NCBI RefSeq assembly: GCF_002797355.1
Contig: NZ_KZ454939.1
Span: forward strand, 1,025,828 to 1,089,827
Reading direction: 5' to 3'
From: Bacillus xiapuensis
GTDB lineage: Bacteria; Bacillota; Bacilli; Bacillales; Domibacillaceae
Length of the DNA: 64,000 nucleotides
Shown here: positions 34,453 through 44,611 of the stretch, piece after piece
How positions within the stretch are numbered: the first letter of the stretch is position 1
Layout of the letters: each line of letters opens with the position of its first letter
The notes under the pieces: model-generated
Told to the model about the DNA's origin: nothing
Databases searched by the model: none
Seen by the model: the letters and a program-made list of their open reading frames with translations, nothing else
Translations under genes and position numbers: made by a program

Positions 34453-35427
34453 ATGCTTGAGAGAGATGTCTTTTTAACAATGAGTATGGCCTTTATTATT
34501 ACGGTGGCCATCGCCCCGTTGTTCATTCCTTTTTTAAGAAGGCTGAAATTTGGCCAGAGTATTAGGGAGGAAGGACCGCAGTCGCATCAAAAGAAATCAG
34601 GCACCCCGACGATGGGGGGCTTGGTCATTTTGCTCGCCGTGATAATCACTTCTATGTTCATGGCGCAAATTTACGCAGGGATCAGCACTGAAACAATACT
34701 TTTATTGCTTGTTATGATCGGCTTCGGCCTGCTTGGCTTTCTGGATGATTTCATTAAAGTAGTAATGAAAAGAAACCTCGGGCTGACATCGAAACAAAAG
34801 CTGTTAGGCCAAATTGTCATTTCGATCATTTTCTATATGATTTACAGCAACAATGGCTTATCGACTAAGATTACCCTGCCGTTGACGGATGTCACTTTAG
34901 ATTTAGGGATCTTTTATGCGCTGTTTATTATCTTTTGGCTGGTCGGTTTTTCTAATGCGGTAAACTTAACCGATGGGCTGGACGGCCTAGTGTCCGGGAC
35001 AGCGGCAGTGGCTTTTGGCGCTTTTGCTGTCATTGCTTGGAGCAAGGGAATGGATGAAACGGCCATCTTTTCATTTGCGATTGTAGGAGCGGTTCTCGGC
35101 TTTTTAGTGTTTAACGCACATCCGGCGAAGGTGTTTATGGGAGATACCGGCTCCTTAGCGTTAGGCGGAGCCATTGCGGCCATTTCCATTTTGACGAAGC
35201 TGGAATTTCTGCTGCTCATTATTGGAGCGGTGTTTGTGGCTGAAACGCTTTCAGTCATGATACAAGTGGCTTCATTTAAAGCAACGGGAAAACGTGTATT
35301 TCGCATGAGCCCGCTACATCACCATTTTGAACTCGGAGGATGGTCCGAATGGCGGGTAGTTGTTACTTTTTGGACGGTCGGTGTAATCTGTGCCGTTATT
35401 GGAATTTATATCGGAGCGTGGAGTTAA
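34453..35427 (+). CDS. mraY: Phospho-MurNAc-pentapeptide translocase MraY
   Basis: Ten-helix membrane enzyme of 324 residues that makes lipid I. Key motifs are [13 protein letters not shown] near residue 48, [21 protein letters not shown] (Asp pair), [12 protein letters not shown], and the cytoplasmic [10 protein letters not shown] with the conserved histidines. The SD is AGAGGAG, start ATG 34453. murD begins on the base after the stop. Confidence 0.96.
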   Translation: MLERDVFLTMSMAFIITVAIAPLFIPFLRRLKFGQSIREEGPQSHQKKSGTPTMGGLVILLAVIITSMFMAQIYAGISTETILLLLVMIGFGLLGFLDDFIKVVMKRNLGLTSKQKLLGQIVISIIFYMIYSNNGLSTKITLPLTDVTLDLGIFYALFIIFWLVGFSNAVNLTDGLDGLVSGTAAVAFGAFAVIAWSKGMDETAIFSFAIVGAVLGFLVFNAHPAKVFMGDTGSLALGGAIAAISILTKLEFLLLIIGAVFVAETLSVMIQVASFKATGKRVFRMSPLHHHFELGGWSEWRVVVTFWTVGVICAVIGIYIGAWS

Positions 35428-36780
35428 GTGAAAACTATTACAGATTTTCAGCATAAAAAAGTATTGGTGCTTGGTTTGGCCAAAAGCGGAGTAAGCGCTG
35501 CTCTGCTTTTGCACAAGCTCGGCGCATTTGTCACCGTTAATGATCAAAAGCCATTAAGTGAAAATCCGCAAGCGCAGCATTTACTGGAACAAGGGATTAA
35601 GGTGATTTGTGGCAGCCACCCCATTGAGTTGTTGGAGGAAGGGTTTGAAGCCATCGTAAAAAATCCTGGGATCCCCTATACGAATCCATTAGTAAGCGGG
35701 GCTATTCAAAGAAAAATTCCCGTGTTAACAGAGGTGGAACTAGCTTATTTAATCTCAGAGGCCCCGTTTATTGGCATTACCGGAACGAACGGTAAGACGA
35801 CGACAACGACGCTGATTTATGAAATGTTTAAAGCGGATCATGCACCGGCAATCTTAGCCGGAAACATCGGGAAGGTGGCTTCTGAAGTCGTACAACAAGC
35901 GACCAAGAAGGATCAAGTCGTCATTGAGCTTTCCTCTTTTCAGCTAATGGGGATAGACCGCTTTCGTCCGCGGATTGCCATCATCACCAATTTATACGAG
36001 GCGCATCTCGATTACCACGGCACGAAGGAAGCGTACGCTAAAGCAAAGTTAAATATTACGAAAAACCAAACGGAAGAAGATTATTTAATTGTCAATGCGG
36101 ATCAGGACGCGCTCATTCGTTTAACGAAAGAATCGCGGGCGAATATCGTGCCGTTTTCAACGAAAAAAGCAGTAGAAAATGGAGCTTGCATCGAAAATGG
36201 AGAGCTTTGCTTCCGCAAAGAGAGCATCATGAAGGTGAAGGATATTGCGTTGCCTGGGGCGCATAATTTGGAAAACATTCTATCGGCGGTTTCAGCCGTT
36301 AAATTAGCCGGCGTTTCCAATCAAGCGATTCAGCGTGTGCTGACAACCTTCTCAGGCGTAAAGCACCGCACGCAGTTTGTGCGCGAATTAAAAGGCAGAA
36401 GATTCTACAATGATTCTAAAGCGACCAATACATTGGCGACTAAAAGTGCGTTAGCGGCTTTTAGCGAGCCGATTATTTTGCTTGCGGGCGGACTGGATCG
36501 CGGAAATGGATTTGATGATTTAATCCCGTATATGAAGAGGGTAAAGGCGCTTGTAACATTTGGTCAGACGGCTGGAAAGCTGACTGAAATGGCCGAGAGA
36601 GCGGGGGTTGCCCAAGTGGTGAAAACCGATCATATGCAGGAGGCGGTCACACAAGCTTACCGGCTGTCTGCCGAGGGAGATGTCATTTTACTGTCTCCTG
36701 CCTGCGCCAGCTGGGATCAATACAAAACTTTTGAGCAGCGGGGAGATATATTTATTGAGGCGGTGCATACACTTAATTAA
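35428..36780 (+). CDS. murD: UDP-MurNAc-L-Ala D-glutamate ligase
   Basis: Mur ligase of 450 residues: N-terminal Rossmann [20 protein letters not shown] loop [14 protein letters not shown] near 118, then [16 protein letters not shown] and [13 protein letters not shown]. It adds D-glutamate to UDP-MurNAc-L-alanine. The start is GTG 35428 directly after the mraY stop; the SD would be in the mraY end (CGGAGCGTGGAG). The last 35 bases of the gene contain a sigma-E promoter for spoVE. Confidence 0.95.
   Translation: MKTITDFQHKKVLVLGLAKSGVSAALLLHKLGAFVTVNDQKPLSENPQAQHLLEQGIKVICGSHPIELLEEGFEAIVKNPGIPYTNPLVSGAIQRKIPVLTEVELAYLISEAPFIGITGTNGKTTTTTLIYEMFKADHAPAILAGNIGKVASEVVQQATKKDQVVIELSSFQLMGIDRFRPRIAIITNLYEAHLDYHGTKEAYAKAKLNITKNQTEEDYLIVNADQDALIRLTKESRANIVPFSTKKAVENGACIENGELCFRKESIMKVKDIALPGAHNLENILSAVSAVKLAGVSNQAIQRVLTTFSGVKHRTQFVRELKGRRFYNDSKATNTLATKSALAAFSEPIILLAGGLDRGNGFDDLIPYMKRVKALVTFGQTAGKLTEMAERAGVAQVVKTDHMQEAVTQAYRLSAEGDVILLSPACASWDQYKTFEQRGDIFIEAVHTLN
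36746..36773 (+). promoter_or_regulatory. Sigma-E promoter for spoVE inside murD
   Basis: ATATATT (36746-36752, 5/7 to KMATATT), 13 bases, CATACACT (36766-36773, 8/8 to CATACANT). It lies in the last codons of murD, 74 bases before spoVE. spoVE is sigma-E dependent in B. subtilis. Confidence 0.7.
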
Positions 36781-36846
36781 GAGCCTGCCTGTGTAATGAT
36801 AAGGGAATGGACGGGCTCTGATTCTATGAATTAGAGGTGTTGTTCA

Positions 36847-37947
36847 TTGCCAGTGAAAAAATCTGCACCGGATTATGTGCTGCTGATTTTAATCCTGTTA
36901 TTGCTGACTGCCGGACTTACAATGGTTTACAGCGCGAGCGAGGTTTGGGCGGAATATAAGTTTCAAGATGCTTCCTTTTTTGCGAAAAGGCAGCTGCTAT
37001 TTGCGGTTATAGGACTGGGCGCGATGTGGCTGATTATGAACATCGAATATTGGACCTGGCGCCAGTATTCCAAGATGGGCCTGGCTATTTGCTTTATTTT
37101 GCTGATACTCGTCCTTATTCCTGGAGTCGGCATGGTGAGAAACGGCTCGCAAAGCTGGATTGGAGCAGGGGCTTTTTCAATTCAGCCCTCAGAATTTATG
37201 AAGCTCGCGATGATTGTGTTTTTGGCGGGGTACTTATCCCGGCATCAAAAGCAGATGATTTATTTCAAGGACGGGCTGCTGCCTGCACTGGCGCTCGTTT
37301 TCACGGCTTTTGCTTTAATTATGCTGCAGCCGGATCTCGGAACGGGAACCGTGATGGTCGGCACCTGTCTTGTCATGATGTTTGCTTCCGGAGCGAGAAT
37401 CTTTCATTTTGCCATCATGGGCCTGGCTGGGGTCGCTGGGTTTATCGCTCTCGTGCTGTCGGCCCCCTACAGAATTAAGAGGATTACTTCCTTTTTAGAT
37501 CCGTGGTCCGACCCTTTAGGAAGCGGCTTCCAAATCATCCAGTCATTATATGCGATAGGGCCGGGCGGATTGTTTGGTTTGGGGATCGGCGAAAGCCGGC
37601 AAAAGTATTATTATTTGCCTGAGCCGCAAACGGATTTTATCTTTGCTATTTTAGCTGAGGAGCTCGGATTTATTGGCGGGCTGTTTATCCTTTTGCTGTT
37701 TTCACTTTTATTATGGAGAGGAATTCGCATTGCGTTAGGAGCGCCTGATTTATTTGGCAGCTTTCTGGCCTGCGGTATCATCTCTATGGTGGCCATTCAA
37801 GTAATGATCAATATCGGGGTCGTAACCGGATTGATGCCGGTTACCGGGATCACGCTTCCGTTTTTAAGCTACGGAGGCTCCTCCTTAACGCTGATGCTGG
37901 CAGCTATAGGGATCCTTTTAAATATCAGCCGCTATTCAAGATATTAA
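36847..37947 (+). CDS. spoVE: Stage V sporulation protein E (SEDS glycosyltransferase)
   Basis: SEDS-family membrane protein of 366 residues, the same length as B. subtilis SpoVE, with ten hydrophobic helices. It polymerises cortex peptidoglycan from lipid II with SpoVD. Motifs: MVYSASEVWAEYKF near the N-terminus, GSQSWIGAGAFSIQPSEFMKLA, QPDLGTG, PEPQTDFIFAILAEELGFIGG and the closing GITLPFLSYGGSSL. The start is TTG 36847 seven bases after GAGGTG. A terminator follows immediately. Confidence 0.95.
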   Translation: MPVKKSAPDYVLLILILLLLTAGLTMVYSASEVWAEYKFQDASFFAKRQLLFAVIGLGAMWLIMNIEYWTWRQYSKMGLAICFILLILVLIPGVGMVRNGSQSWIGAGAFSIQPSEFMKLAMIVFLAGYLSRHQKQMIYFKDGLLPALALVFTAFALIMLQPDLGTGTVMVGTCLVMMFASGARIFHFAIMGLAGVAGFIALVLSAPYRIKRITSFLDPWSDPLGSGFQIIQSLYAIGPGGLFGLGIGESRQKYYYLPEPQTDFIFAILAEELGFIGGLFILLLFSLLLWRGIRIALGAPDLFGSFLACGIISMVAIQVMINIGVVTGLMPVTGITLPFLSYGGSSLTLMLAAIGILLNISRYSRY

Positions 37948-37979
37948 AAAAAGAAGCCTGAAAAGGTTTCTTTTTTTAT
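37946..37979 (+). terminator. Terminator after spoVE
   Basis: AAAAAAAGAAGCC pairs with GGTTTCTTTTTTT around a 6-base loop, beginning in the stop codon. Confidence 0.75.
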
Positions 37980-38477
37980 CTGCCTGCAAGATGGTCTAAG
38001 CCTCCCCATCAAGAATGGAGCGGGCAGCCAAAAGTTCAAGCGGGAGATCCCGGCAGCGGCTTACCTGCACGATGCAGGTGACAAGATGTCAGCCTCTGCT
38101 CTTCTTTTCTGCAGAACCCCCGCTGTTTGAAGATTTGCTGTATTGGCGTCTGTATATCTTTGCTTGAAATCATTTGATTCTTGCTGCACATTGATTTAAT
38201 ATGGGATTGCGTTGATTGCGCCAAGCGGAATGGCCGTCATGGAAGGGAAAGGGCATTGTAACAAAAAAATGATAAATGCTACGTTTTTTATTTTTTCTTT
38301 TCATTTTGATACAGCTATATTTATATAATAGACAGATATATTATGATAGATCATAGCTAGAGGCCGTAATCACTCGGTCATTCAGACAGCACAAAAGCAA
38401 AGAAACGTTTTGATCTCACAGTACATACACATATTTAAGAGATGAAATGCAGGAAATTTATCAGGGGTGAAAAATAG
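37980..38477 (+). promoter_or_regulatory. spoVE-murG spacer with AT-rich promoter region
   Basis: About 500 bases without a credible gene. The left part is GC-rich with a small hairpin (ACCTGC/GCAGGT near 38067-38083). The right part (38275-38345) is very AT-rich, with a TATAAT (38324-38329), TATGAT (38342-38347) and TTGATA (38306-38311), but no pair has proper spacing. A CATACACA (38424-38431) resembles a sigma-E -10 without a -35. I expect the murG promoter here but cannot define it. Confidence 0.35.
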
Positions 38478-39578
38478 ATGAAAATTGTGGTCAGCGGCGG
38501 CGGCACTGGCGGTCATATTTATCCGGCTCTTGCCTTAATTCGCACGATTAAAGAAAAGCATCCAGAGACCTCCTTTTTGTACATTGGGACAGAAAAAGGG
38601 CTGGAATCTAAATTGGTGACAAGGGAAAATATCCCTTTTCAGGCGATTGATATTACCGGTTTCAAACGAGCTGTTTCTGTAGAAAATGTGAAAACGGTTC
38701 TGCGTTTTCTAAAGGGTGTCAGAGAGTGCAAGAAAATGCTCAGAACATTCAATCCTGATGCGGTGATCGGCACAGGAGGCTATGTGTGCGGCCCCGTGGT
38801 TTATGCAGCTGCAAAGCTGGGAATTCCTACAGTGGTGCACGAGCAAAATAGCGTGCCGGGCTTGACAAATAAGTTTTTAAGCAAATATGTGGATAAAGTG
38901 GCGGTTTGTTTTGAAGAAGCGGCGTCATTTTTCCCTAAAGAAAAAGTAGTTTTGACAGGAAATCCAAGAGCTTCTGAAGTGGTTAACGCCACACCGTCAG
39001 GCGTTATCGAAGGGTTTGGCCTGTCCGCTGCCAAAAAAACCGTGCTGATATTCGGCGGCAGCCGCGGTGCCCGCCCGATTAATGAAGCAGTTGTAAAAGC
39101 CATTCCGCTGCTAGCGAAGCGGGATTATCAGGTTCTGTATATTACAGGAGAAATTCATTTTGATAAAGTGCAACAGGACATAAAAGCTGCAGGCGCACCG
39201 GGAAATGTAGCGGTGGCTCCATTCATTCATAACATGCCTCAGGCGCTTGTAGAATCTGATCTTGTCGTCTCCAGAGCGGGCGCCACTACTTTAGCGGAGT
39301 TAACGGCTCTCGGTATTCCAAGCATTCTCATTCCGAGTCCGTATGTGACAAATAACCATCAAGAGAAAAATGCGCGCTCTTTAACAGAACACGGGGCAGC
39401 TGTTAAGATTTCTGAACAAGATTTGTCAGCGGAAACTTTGATTGAACAACTAGATGGCATCTTAATGAAAGAAGAAGAATTACAGAAAATGAAGAAAGCA
39501 GCTGTAGGGCTGGGTATTAAAGATGCATCGGATCGCTTGCATCAGCTGATGATGAAGCTGGCTAACAGCAGGTCCTAA
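38478..39578 (+). CDS. murG: UDP-GlcNAc:lipid I GlcNAc transferase MurG
   Basis: GT-B glycosyltransferase of 366 residues that makes lipid II on the inner membrane face. Motifs are [15 protein letters not shown] at residue 6, [14 protein letters not shown] near 120, [12 protein letters not shown] near 190 and [25 protein letters not shown] near 265. The SD AGGGGTGA precedes ATG 38478. In B. subtilis murB follows; here the next gene is divIB after a 228-base gap. Confidence 0.96.
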   Translation: MKIVVSGGGTGGHIYPALALIRTIKEKHPETSFLYIGTEKGLESKLVTRENIPFQAIDITGFKRAVSVENVKTVLRFLKGVRECKKMLRTFNPDAVIGTGGYVCGPVVYAAAKLGIPTVVHEQNSVPGLTNKFLSKYVDKVAVCFEEAASFFPKEKVVLTGNPRASEVVNATPSGVIEGFGLSAAKKTVLIFGGSRGARPINEAVVKAIPLLAKRDYQVLYITGEIHFDKVQQDIKAAGAPGNVAVAPFIHNMPQALVESDLVVSRAGATTLAELTALGIPSILIPSPYVTNNHQEKNARSLTEHGAAVKISEQDLSAETLIEQLDGILMKEEELQKMKKAAVGLGIKDASDRLHQLMMKLANSRS

Positions 39579-39806
39579 CGCAAGCAAGAAGCTGAGGATA
39601 TTTTTATAGCAATTGCCGATATATGGATTTTTACGGCAGTGAAGGGAGAATTCATTTAAATAATAGATAGAAAGACCTATTGGTTTTCTCTTTTATCCTG
39701 TTATCCTCTACACTAAAATAGAGTTGAGAGGCGAATGGTTGCGGCATGAAGGAGGTGCCGTACTTCTGTTTATTAAAGACCATTCATGGATCGGGAGGAT
39801 TAGGGT
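39579..39806. other. murG-divIB spacer
   Basis: No supported gene, and no trace of murB that I can read. A 28-codon frame from ATG 39747 overlaps the divIB start out of frame, and an extra AAGGAGGTG SD (39749-39757) lies within it. A weak promoter may exist near 39700-39720 (CTACACTAAAAT). Confidence 0.35.
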
Positions 39807-40592
39807 ATGGAAAAGAGGAATATTATCTCAATTGAAGAGCGAATTCCAAAGCTTAAACAGATGAGAAAACGAAAAACAAATCGTCGTCTCGCTTTCGTTA
39901 TATCCATGTTTTTCCTTTTGGTAATGATGATTATTTATTTTCAGTCGCCATTCAGTCGGGTGCAGCACATTAAAGTTGCGGGAAACCAATTAACTTCTGA
40001 TGAAGAAATCATTCAGAGAAGCGGCATGAAGAAGGGAATCAGCGTATGGAAGGTCAATAAAGAGCAAGCTGAAGCTAAGCTTGAACGGGATGCGAAGATT
40101 CAACAGGCAAAGGTTTCTTTCTCCTTCCCGAATAAATATCAGATTCAAGTCAAAGAGCAGAACAAGCTCGCTTATTTATCTAAGGGGAAAAGATTCCATC
40201 CCGTTTTGGCAAACGGCGCAGTTCTGCGCACTCCTGCAACAGGAACATTAGAGGAGCTGCCTATTCTATATGAATTTAAAAACGGCAGAGAACTAGATTT
40301 AATGATGCGTTCTTTACAGGAGCTTCCGCGTGAAATCGTCAATGCCATTTCAGAGATTTACTATGCACCTAAAAAAACAGACCATCAGCGCATTCAGCTT
40401 TTTATGAATGACGGCTACGAGGTTTCTGCCACGCTTGCCACGTTCTCTGAGAAAATGAAATACTATCCTTCGATTGTTAGTCAGCTTGATCCGCGAGTGA
40501 AAGGGGTCATCCATATTGAAGTCGGCTCGTACTTTAAGCCGTACGGATCAGAGAAGGCGGACGAGCAGGAAGAATTGAAGCTGGAACCGTAA
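39807..40592 (+). CDS. divIB: Cell division protein DivIB (FtsQ)
   Basis: Bitopic protein of 261 residues: basic cytoplasmic N-terminus (residues 1-30), a transmembrane helix (RRLAFVISMFFLLVMMIIYF, to about 50), a POTRA domain beginning FSRVQHIKVAGNQLTSDEEI, then the FtsQ beta domain and a charged tail. It acts with FtsL and DivIC to activate septal wall synthesis. The SD is GGGAGGA with ATG at 39807. Confidence 0.92.
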   Translation: MEKRNIISIEERIPKLKQMRKRKTNRRLAFVISMFFLLVMMIIYFQSPFSRVQHIKVAGNQLTSDEEIIQRSGMKKGISVWKVNKEQAEAKLERDAKIQQAKVSFSFPNKYQIQVKEQNKLAYLSKGKRFHPVLANGAVLRTPATGTLEELPILYEFKNGRELDLMMRSLQELPREIVNAISEIYYAPKKTDHQRIQLFMNDGYEVSATLATFSEKMKYYPSIVSQLDPRVKGVIHIEVGSYFKPYGSEKADEQEELKLEP

Positions 40593-40802
40593 AGAGCCGC
40601 ATTTATGGGGTCCCGAGAAACAAGTGTGCTTTTTTAGCTTTATTTTTTATTAGAACAAGTTTGGCTTTTCTACGCGTATAACTTAGTGTAGACTTATACT
40701 AAGCGGTTTGTCTGGTATAGTTGATAACCGCTTACTGTTATGTAGCTTTTTTTTCGCGCTATGGAAAGGAAAAGTTAATTTAAAAAAATACAGAATTTAA
40801 AA

Positions 40803-40841
40803 GGGGAAATTGTTGAAAATGACGAATATCCTCTTTATAAA
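40803..40841 (+). promoter_or_regulatory. ftsA promoter: sigma-A, with an overlapping sigma-H-like element
   Basis: TTGAAA (40813-40818), 17 bases, TATAAA (40836-40841). Overlapping it, GGGGAAAT (40803-40810) and GAATAT (40824-40829) resemble a sigma-H promoter, although the spacing is about one base short. In B. subtilis ftsAZ has sigma-A promoters and a sigma-H promoter. The rest of the 315-base divIB-ftsA gap (40593-40907) has no gene. Confidence 0.5.
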
Positions 40842-40907
40842 AACTATGATCAATTAAGAGTGTTGTTGTTCGTATAATGAGTTTTGGGTAAAAGGAGGTG
40901 CCAAAGA

Positions 40908-42197
40908 ATGAACAGCAATGAAATTTTAGTAAGTCTCGATATTGGTACATCCGCTATTAAAGTGATCATTGGAGAAATGGTCAATGAGTCATTGAATATT
41001 ATCGGAGTTGGAAATGTTAAGTCAAAGGGAATCCGAAAGGGCTCAGTTGTGGATATAGACGAGACCGTTCATTCGATTAAAAAAGCAATTGAACAGGCTG
41101 AGCGCATGGTGGGAATGGAGATTAATCAAGTGATTGTCGGCATCGCCGGGAATCATGCCCTTTTGCAGCCTTGCAGCGGCGTGGTCGCAGTAGGGAGTGA
41201 AAATCGAGAAATATCAGATGAAGATATCTCAAGGGTGATGGATGCTTCTCAGGTGATGTCAATTCCTCCTGATCGCGAGATTATAAATGTTATTCCCAAA
41301 CAATTTATTGTAGATGGACTGGATGAAATTACGGATCCGCGCGGCATGATCGGCGTCCGCTTAGAAATGGAAGGTATTATTGTAACAGGGTCAAAAACTT
41401 TCTTACATAATACATTACGCTGTGTTGAACGGGCGGGGCTGGAGATTATGGATATTGTGTTTCAGCCATTGGCCACTGGGGAAATTGCTCTATCTAAAGA
41501 TGAACAAAATTTAGGAACCGTTCTCGTTGACATCGGCGGCGGTTCCACAACAGTGACAATCTTTAATCAAGGACATATTAAGTCGGCCGCTGTGTTCCCG
41601 ATTGGCGGAGACCATATTACGAAGGATTTATCCATCGGTTTGCGGACGTCAACGGAAGATGCTGAGGAAATTAAATTGAAGCATGGACATGCTTTTTATG
41701 ATCTTGCTTCTGAAGAAGAAGTGTTTAGTGTTCCTATTATTGGAAGCGACCAACATCAGCAATTTAATCAGTTGGAAATTTCTGATATTATAGAAGCTAG
41801 ATTAGAAGAAGTGTTTGAAATGGTGGTGGCGGAGTTAAGACATCAAGGAGTTCATGATGTGCCCGGAGGCTTTGTGTTAACAGGCGGAACTTCAGCTCTT
41901 CCAGGCATTCTTGACTTAGCGCAAGATGTTTTTCAAAGTCGGGTTCGCGTTGCGATTCCTGATTATATCGGAGTGAGAGAGCCGCAATATACGACAGCGG
42001 TTGGTCTAATTAAATACGCCTATAAACATGCTAGATTACAAGGACGAGATATTAGTGTGACACAAAAAGTGGCCGCTGCCCCAGAAGTTCGTCCGAAAGA
42101 AGTGCCGCAGCCGCAAAAAGCAAAGACTGAAAAAAAGAAGGACCAAAAGCTGACTTCTAAAGTGAAAAGATTTTTCGGATACTTTTTCGAGGAATAG
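40908..42197 (+). CDS. ftsA: Cell division protein FtsA
   Basis: Actin-like protein of 429 residues that ties FtsZ to the membrane. Visible are the phosphate 1 loop [13 protein letters not shown], the SHS2-type 1C domain ([27 protein letters not shown]), phosphate 2 [12 protein letters not shown] near 205 and [15 protein letters not shown] lysine-rich linker leads to the amphipathic membrane-targeting helix [12 protein letters not shown]. The SD AAAGGAGGTG precedes ATG 40908. Confidence 0.96.
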   Translation: MNSNEILVSLDIGTSAIKVIIGEMVNESLNIIGVGNVKSKGIRKGSVVDIDETVHSIKKAIEQAERMVGMEINQVIVGIAGNHALLQPCSGVVAVGSENREISDEDISRVMDASQVMSIPPDREIINVIPKQFIVDGLDEITDPRGMIGVRLEMEGIIVTGSKTFLHNTLRCVERAGLEIMDIVFQPLATGEIALSKDEQNLGTVLVDIGGGSTTVTIFNQGHIKSAAVFPIGGDHITKDLSIGLRTSTEDAEEIKLKHGHAFYDLASEEEVFSVPIIGSDQHQQFNQLEISDIIEARLEEVFEMVVAELRHQGVHDVPGGFVLTGGTSALPGILDLAQDVFQSRVRVAIPDYIGVREPQYTTAVGLIKYAYKHARLQGRDISVTQKVAAAPEVRPKEVPQPQKAKTEKKKDQKLTSKVKRFFGYFFEE

Positions 42198-42235
42198 TCA
42201 TCATAGAGAATAACGACGGATTAGGAGGATTTGTC

Positions 42236-43384
42236 ATGTTGGAGTTTGATACTAATTTAGATTCATTAGCGACGATAAAAGTCATTGGCGTAGGCGGTGG
42301 CGGAAACAATGCTGTGAACCGTATGATCGAACACGGGGTTCAAGGCGTGGAGTTTATTGCTGTGAATACGGATGCACAAGCTTTAAATCTTTCAAAAGCA
42401 GAAATAAAGATGCAGATTGGCTCCAAGCTTACACGGGGACTTGGTGCAGGGGCAAATCCTGAGGTGGGGAAGAAAGCCGCCGAAGAAAGCAAAGAGCAAA
42501 TTGAAGAAGCGCTGAGAGGCGCGGATATGGTGTTTGTTACAGCCGGAATGGGAGGCGGAACTGGCACTGGAGCAGCGCCAGTCATTGCGCAAATCGCCAA
42601 GGATCTTGGTTCTTTAACAGTCGGGGTCGTCACGCGGCCGTTTACTTTTGAAGGGCGCAAGCGTGCTACGCAAGCAGCAGGCGGAATTGAATCCATGAAA
42701 GCAGCTGTAGATACCCTAATTGTGATCCCGAATGATCGCTTGTTGGAGATCGTGGATAAGAGCACGCCGATGCTTGAAGCGTTTAGAGAAGCAGATAATG
42801 TTCTTCGGCAAGGGGTACAGGGAATTTCGGATTTAATTGCTACTCCTGGATTGATTAATCTGGACTTTGCAGATGTGAAGACCATTATGTCCAATAAAGG
42901 CTCTGCTTTAATGGGAATCGGTGTGGCATCTGGGGAAAATCGTGCTGCTGAAGCAGCCAAAAAGGCGATTTCCAGTCCGCTGCTGGAAACATCTATTGAT
43001 GGAGCTCAAGGTGTTATTATGAACATCACAGGCGGAACAAACTTAAGCTTGTATGAAGTTCAGGAGGCTGCTGATATCGTTGCTTCGGCTTCGGATCAAG
43101 AAGTCAATATGATTTTCGGTTCAGTTATTAATGATAATTTAAAAGACGAGATTGTGGTGACAGTCATTGCGACAGGATTTAAAGAAAGTGTTCTTCAACA
43201 AACCAAACCATCACGCCCTGGTTTTGGCCAGATGAAACAGCAAGCGCCTTCTTCCATGCCTAAGCGTGAAGTGAAGCGCGAGGAGACGATGCAGCAGGAC
43301 ATGCAGTCCAGACAGCCTTCTCAGCCAATTGAAGACACATTGGATATTCCAACTTTCCTTCGCAACCGCAACAGACGCCGTTAA
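42236..43384 (+). CDS. ftsZ: Cell division protein FtsZ
   Basis: Tubulin-like GTPase of 382 residues that forms the Z ring. GTP site: [15 protein letters not shown] near residue 17, signature [15 protein letters not shown] near 104, and [11 protein letters not shown] with the catalytic T7 Asp near 205-215. A Gln/Pro-rich linker (320-365) leads to the conserved tail [16 protein letters not shown] that binds FtsA and SepF. The SD TAGGAGG precedes ATG 42236. A perfect terminator follows. Confidence 0.98.
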   Translation: MLEFDTNLDSLATIKVIGVGGGGNNAVNRMIEHGVQGVEFIAVNTDAQALNLSKAEIKMQIGSKLTRGLGAGANPEVGKKAAEESKEQIEEALRGADMVFVTAGMGGGTGTGAAPVIAQIAKDLGSLTVGVVTRPFTFEGRKRATQAAGGIESMKAAVDTLIVIPNDRLLEIVDKSTPMLEAFREADNVLRQGVQGISDLIATPGLINLDFADVKTIMSNKGSALMGIGVASGENRAAEAAKKAISSPLLETSIDGAQGVIMNITGGTNLSLYEVQEAADIVASASDQEVNMIFGSVINDNLKDEIVVTVIATGFKESVLQQTKPSRPGFGQMKQQAPSSMPKREVKREETMQQDMQSRQPSQPIEDTLDIPTFLRNRNRRR

Positions 43385-43399
43385 GAGATGTTAACGGTT

Positions 43400-43447
43400 A
43401 AATAGCTAAAGGCAGATCCAGCTGGATCTGCCTTTAGCTATTTTTAT
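43400..43447 (+). terminator. Terminator after ftsZ
   Basis: Nearly loopless 44-base palindrome (43400-43443), AAATAGCTAAAGGCAGATCC and its complement, followed by Ts. Confidence 0.92.
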
Positions 43448-43498
43448 TTGCTTTGAAGCAAGCATTCTATCATTCTTTGCGTCCTTTAATCCAAAGCA

Positions 43499-43585
43499 TT
43501 TGACAAACTTCGGAAGGTTCGTTTAAAAGCTCTGCTTTTTTTCTTCTAAATTATGACAGACTTCTTTTGCAGGCCCCGATATACT
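43499..43585 (+). promoter_or_regulatory. Spo0A-controlled spoIIG promoter
   Basis: TTTGACAAA (43499-43507) is a full match to the 0A box in reverse (TTYGACAAA). TATGACAGA (43552-43560) is a second, 7/9 box. It covers a -35 ATGACA (43553-43558), which is 21 bases from the -10 TATACT (43580-43585). The B. subtilis spoIIG promoter likewise has 0A boxes and an overlong 22-base spacer. The -10 ends 51 bases before the start codon. Confidence 0.75.
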
Positions 43586-43636
43586 TTAAGAAATGAATAT
43601 TTGAGTCAGGCTGATGCGATGAAAAGGAGGATAAAA

Positions 43637-44563
43637 GTGGTTCTTTATTTAGATGCCGTATGGTTGTTGAACTTTTTGGCTGATACTTTATTGTTATGGA
43701 TTGCGGCCATTTTCTTGAAACGATCAGTTAAATGGTATCGACTGGCTTTAGGAGGGTTCATCGGCTCCTTAAGCATTGTGCTGATGGTCACCCCATTAGC
43801 ACAGCTGGCTGGACATCCTCTTGCCAAACTGACATTATCTGTTTTTATGGTGTTGGGAGCATTTGGCTTTAAGCGGTGGAAATACTTTGTCAGTCATTTA
43901 ATGGCGCTTTATTTTTCTACATTCTTGACGGGAGGATTGCTTTTAGGGACTCATTATTTCATTCAATTTGATATGCAATTAGATTCAGCGTTTTTTCTGG
44001 CCAGCCTCCGTGGTTTTGGTGATCCCGTCAGCTGGATGTTTGTAATGGTTGGACTGCCTATTGCTTGGCATTTTGCAAAAAATAGAGCGGAAGATTTTCA
44101 AACCTCGCAGCTGCAGCATGATCAATTGTTGGATGTGGAAATGCAGATGGATGGAAGGGTATTTTTATTCAGGGGGTTAGTGGACACAGGAAATCAGCTG
44201 CAAGATCCGATTTCCAAAGCACCAGTGATGCTGGTGTCGACCCGTGGTTTAGAAAAACAGTTACCTGCGGAAGTGCTGGAAGCTGCTGAAAAGCCGGAGT
44301 CTTTGCTGTTTGGTGAACTCGAACTCCCGAGCGGCTGGATGGAGCGCATGAGGTTCATTCCGGCTAAATCAGTCGGGAAGCCTCATCAATTGTTGCCGGC
44401 TTTCAAACCGGACAAGGTGGAGGTTTCAAATGGGACAAGGAAAGCGGATGTTTCCAAGGTGCTCGTGAACTTTACAGCGATGAACCTTTCCTCTGATGAC
44501 CAATTTTCATGTATATTGCACCCCAAAATGGTGCTGCCCCTATCATTTGAAGAGGTTTCTTAA
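43637..44563 (+). CDS. spoIIGA: Sporulation sigma-E factor processing peptidase
   Basis: Protein of 308 residues: five N-terminal membrane helices (VVLYLDAVWLLNFLADTLLLW to about residue 150) and a C-terminal aspartic protease domain with RGLVDTGNQLQDP near 180. It cleaves pro-sigma-E in the mother cell after a signal from the forespore. The start is GTG 43637 after AAAAGGAGG; a frame open from 43553 overlaps the promoter and is not used. sigE follows after 48 bases. Confidence 0.95.
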   Translation: MVLYLDAVWLLNFLADTLLLWIAAIFLKRSVKWYRLALGGFIGSLSIVLMVTPLAQLAGHPLAKLTLSVFMVLGAFGFKRWKYFVSHLMALYFSTFLTGGLLLGTHYFIQFDMQLDSAFFLASLRGFGDPVSWMFVMVGLPIAWHFAKNRAEDFQTSQLQHDQLLDVEMQMDGRVFLFRGLVDTGNQLQDPISKAPVMLVSTRGLEKQLPAEVLEAAEKPESLLFGELELPSGWMERMRFIPAKSVGKPHQLLPAFKPDKVEVSNGTRKADVSKVLVNFTAMNLSSDDQFSCILHPKMVLPLSFEEVS

Positions 44564-44611
44564 AGCTGTTTCCAGCCATCTATCTATATTTATTATAAGG
44601 GAGGTCGTTTT

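Noticed and set aside
42340-42960. 206-codon open frame on the minus strand inside ftsZ
   Set aside because: It is the antisense shadow of a highly conserved gene, has no SD and gives a protein of low, odd composition.
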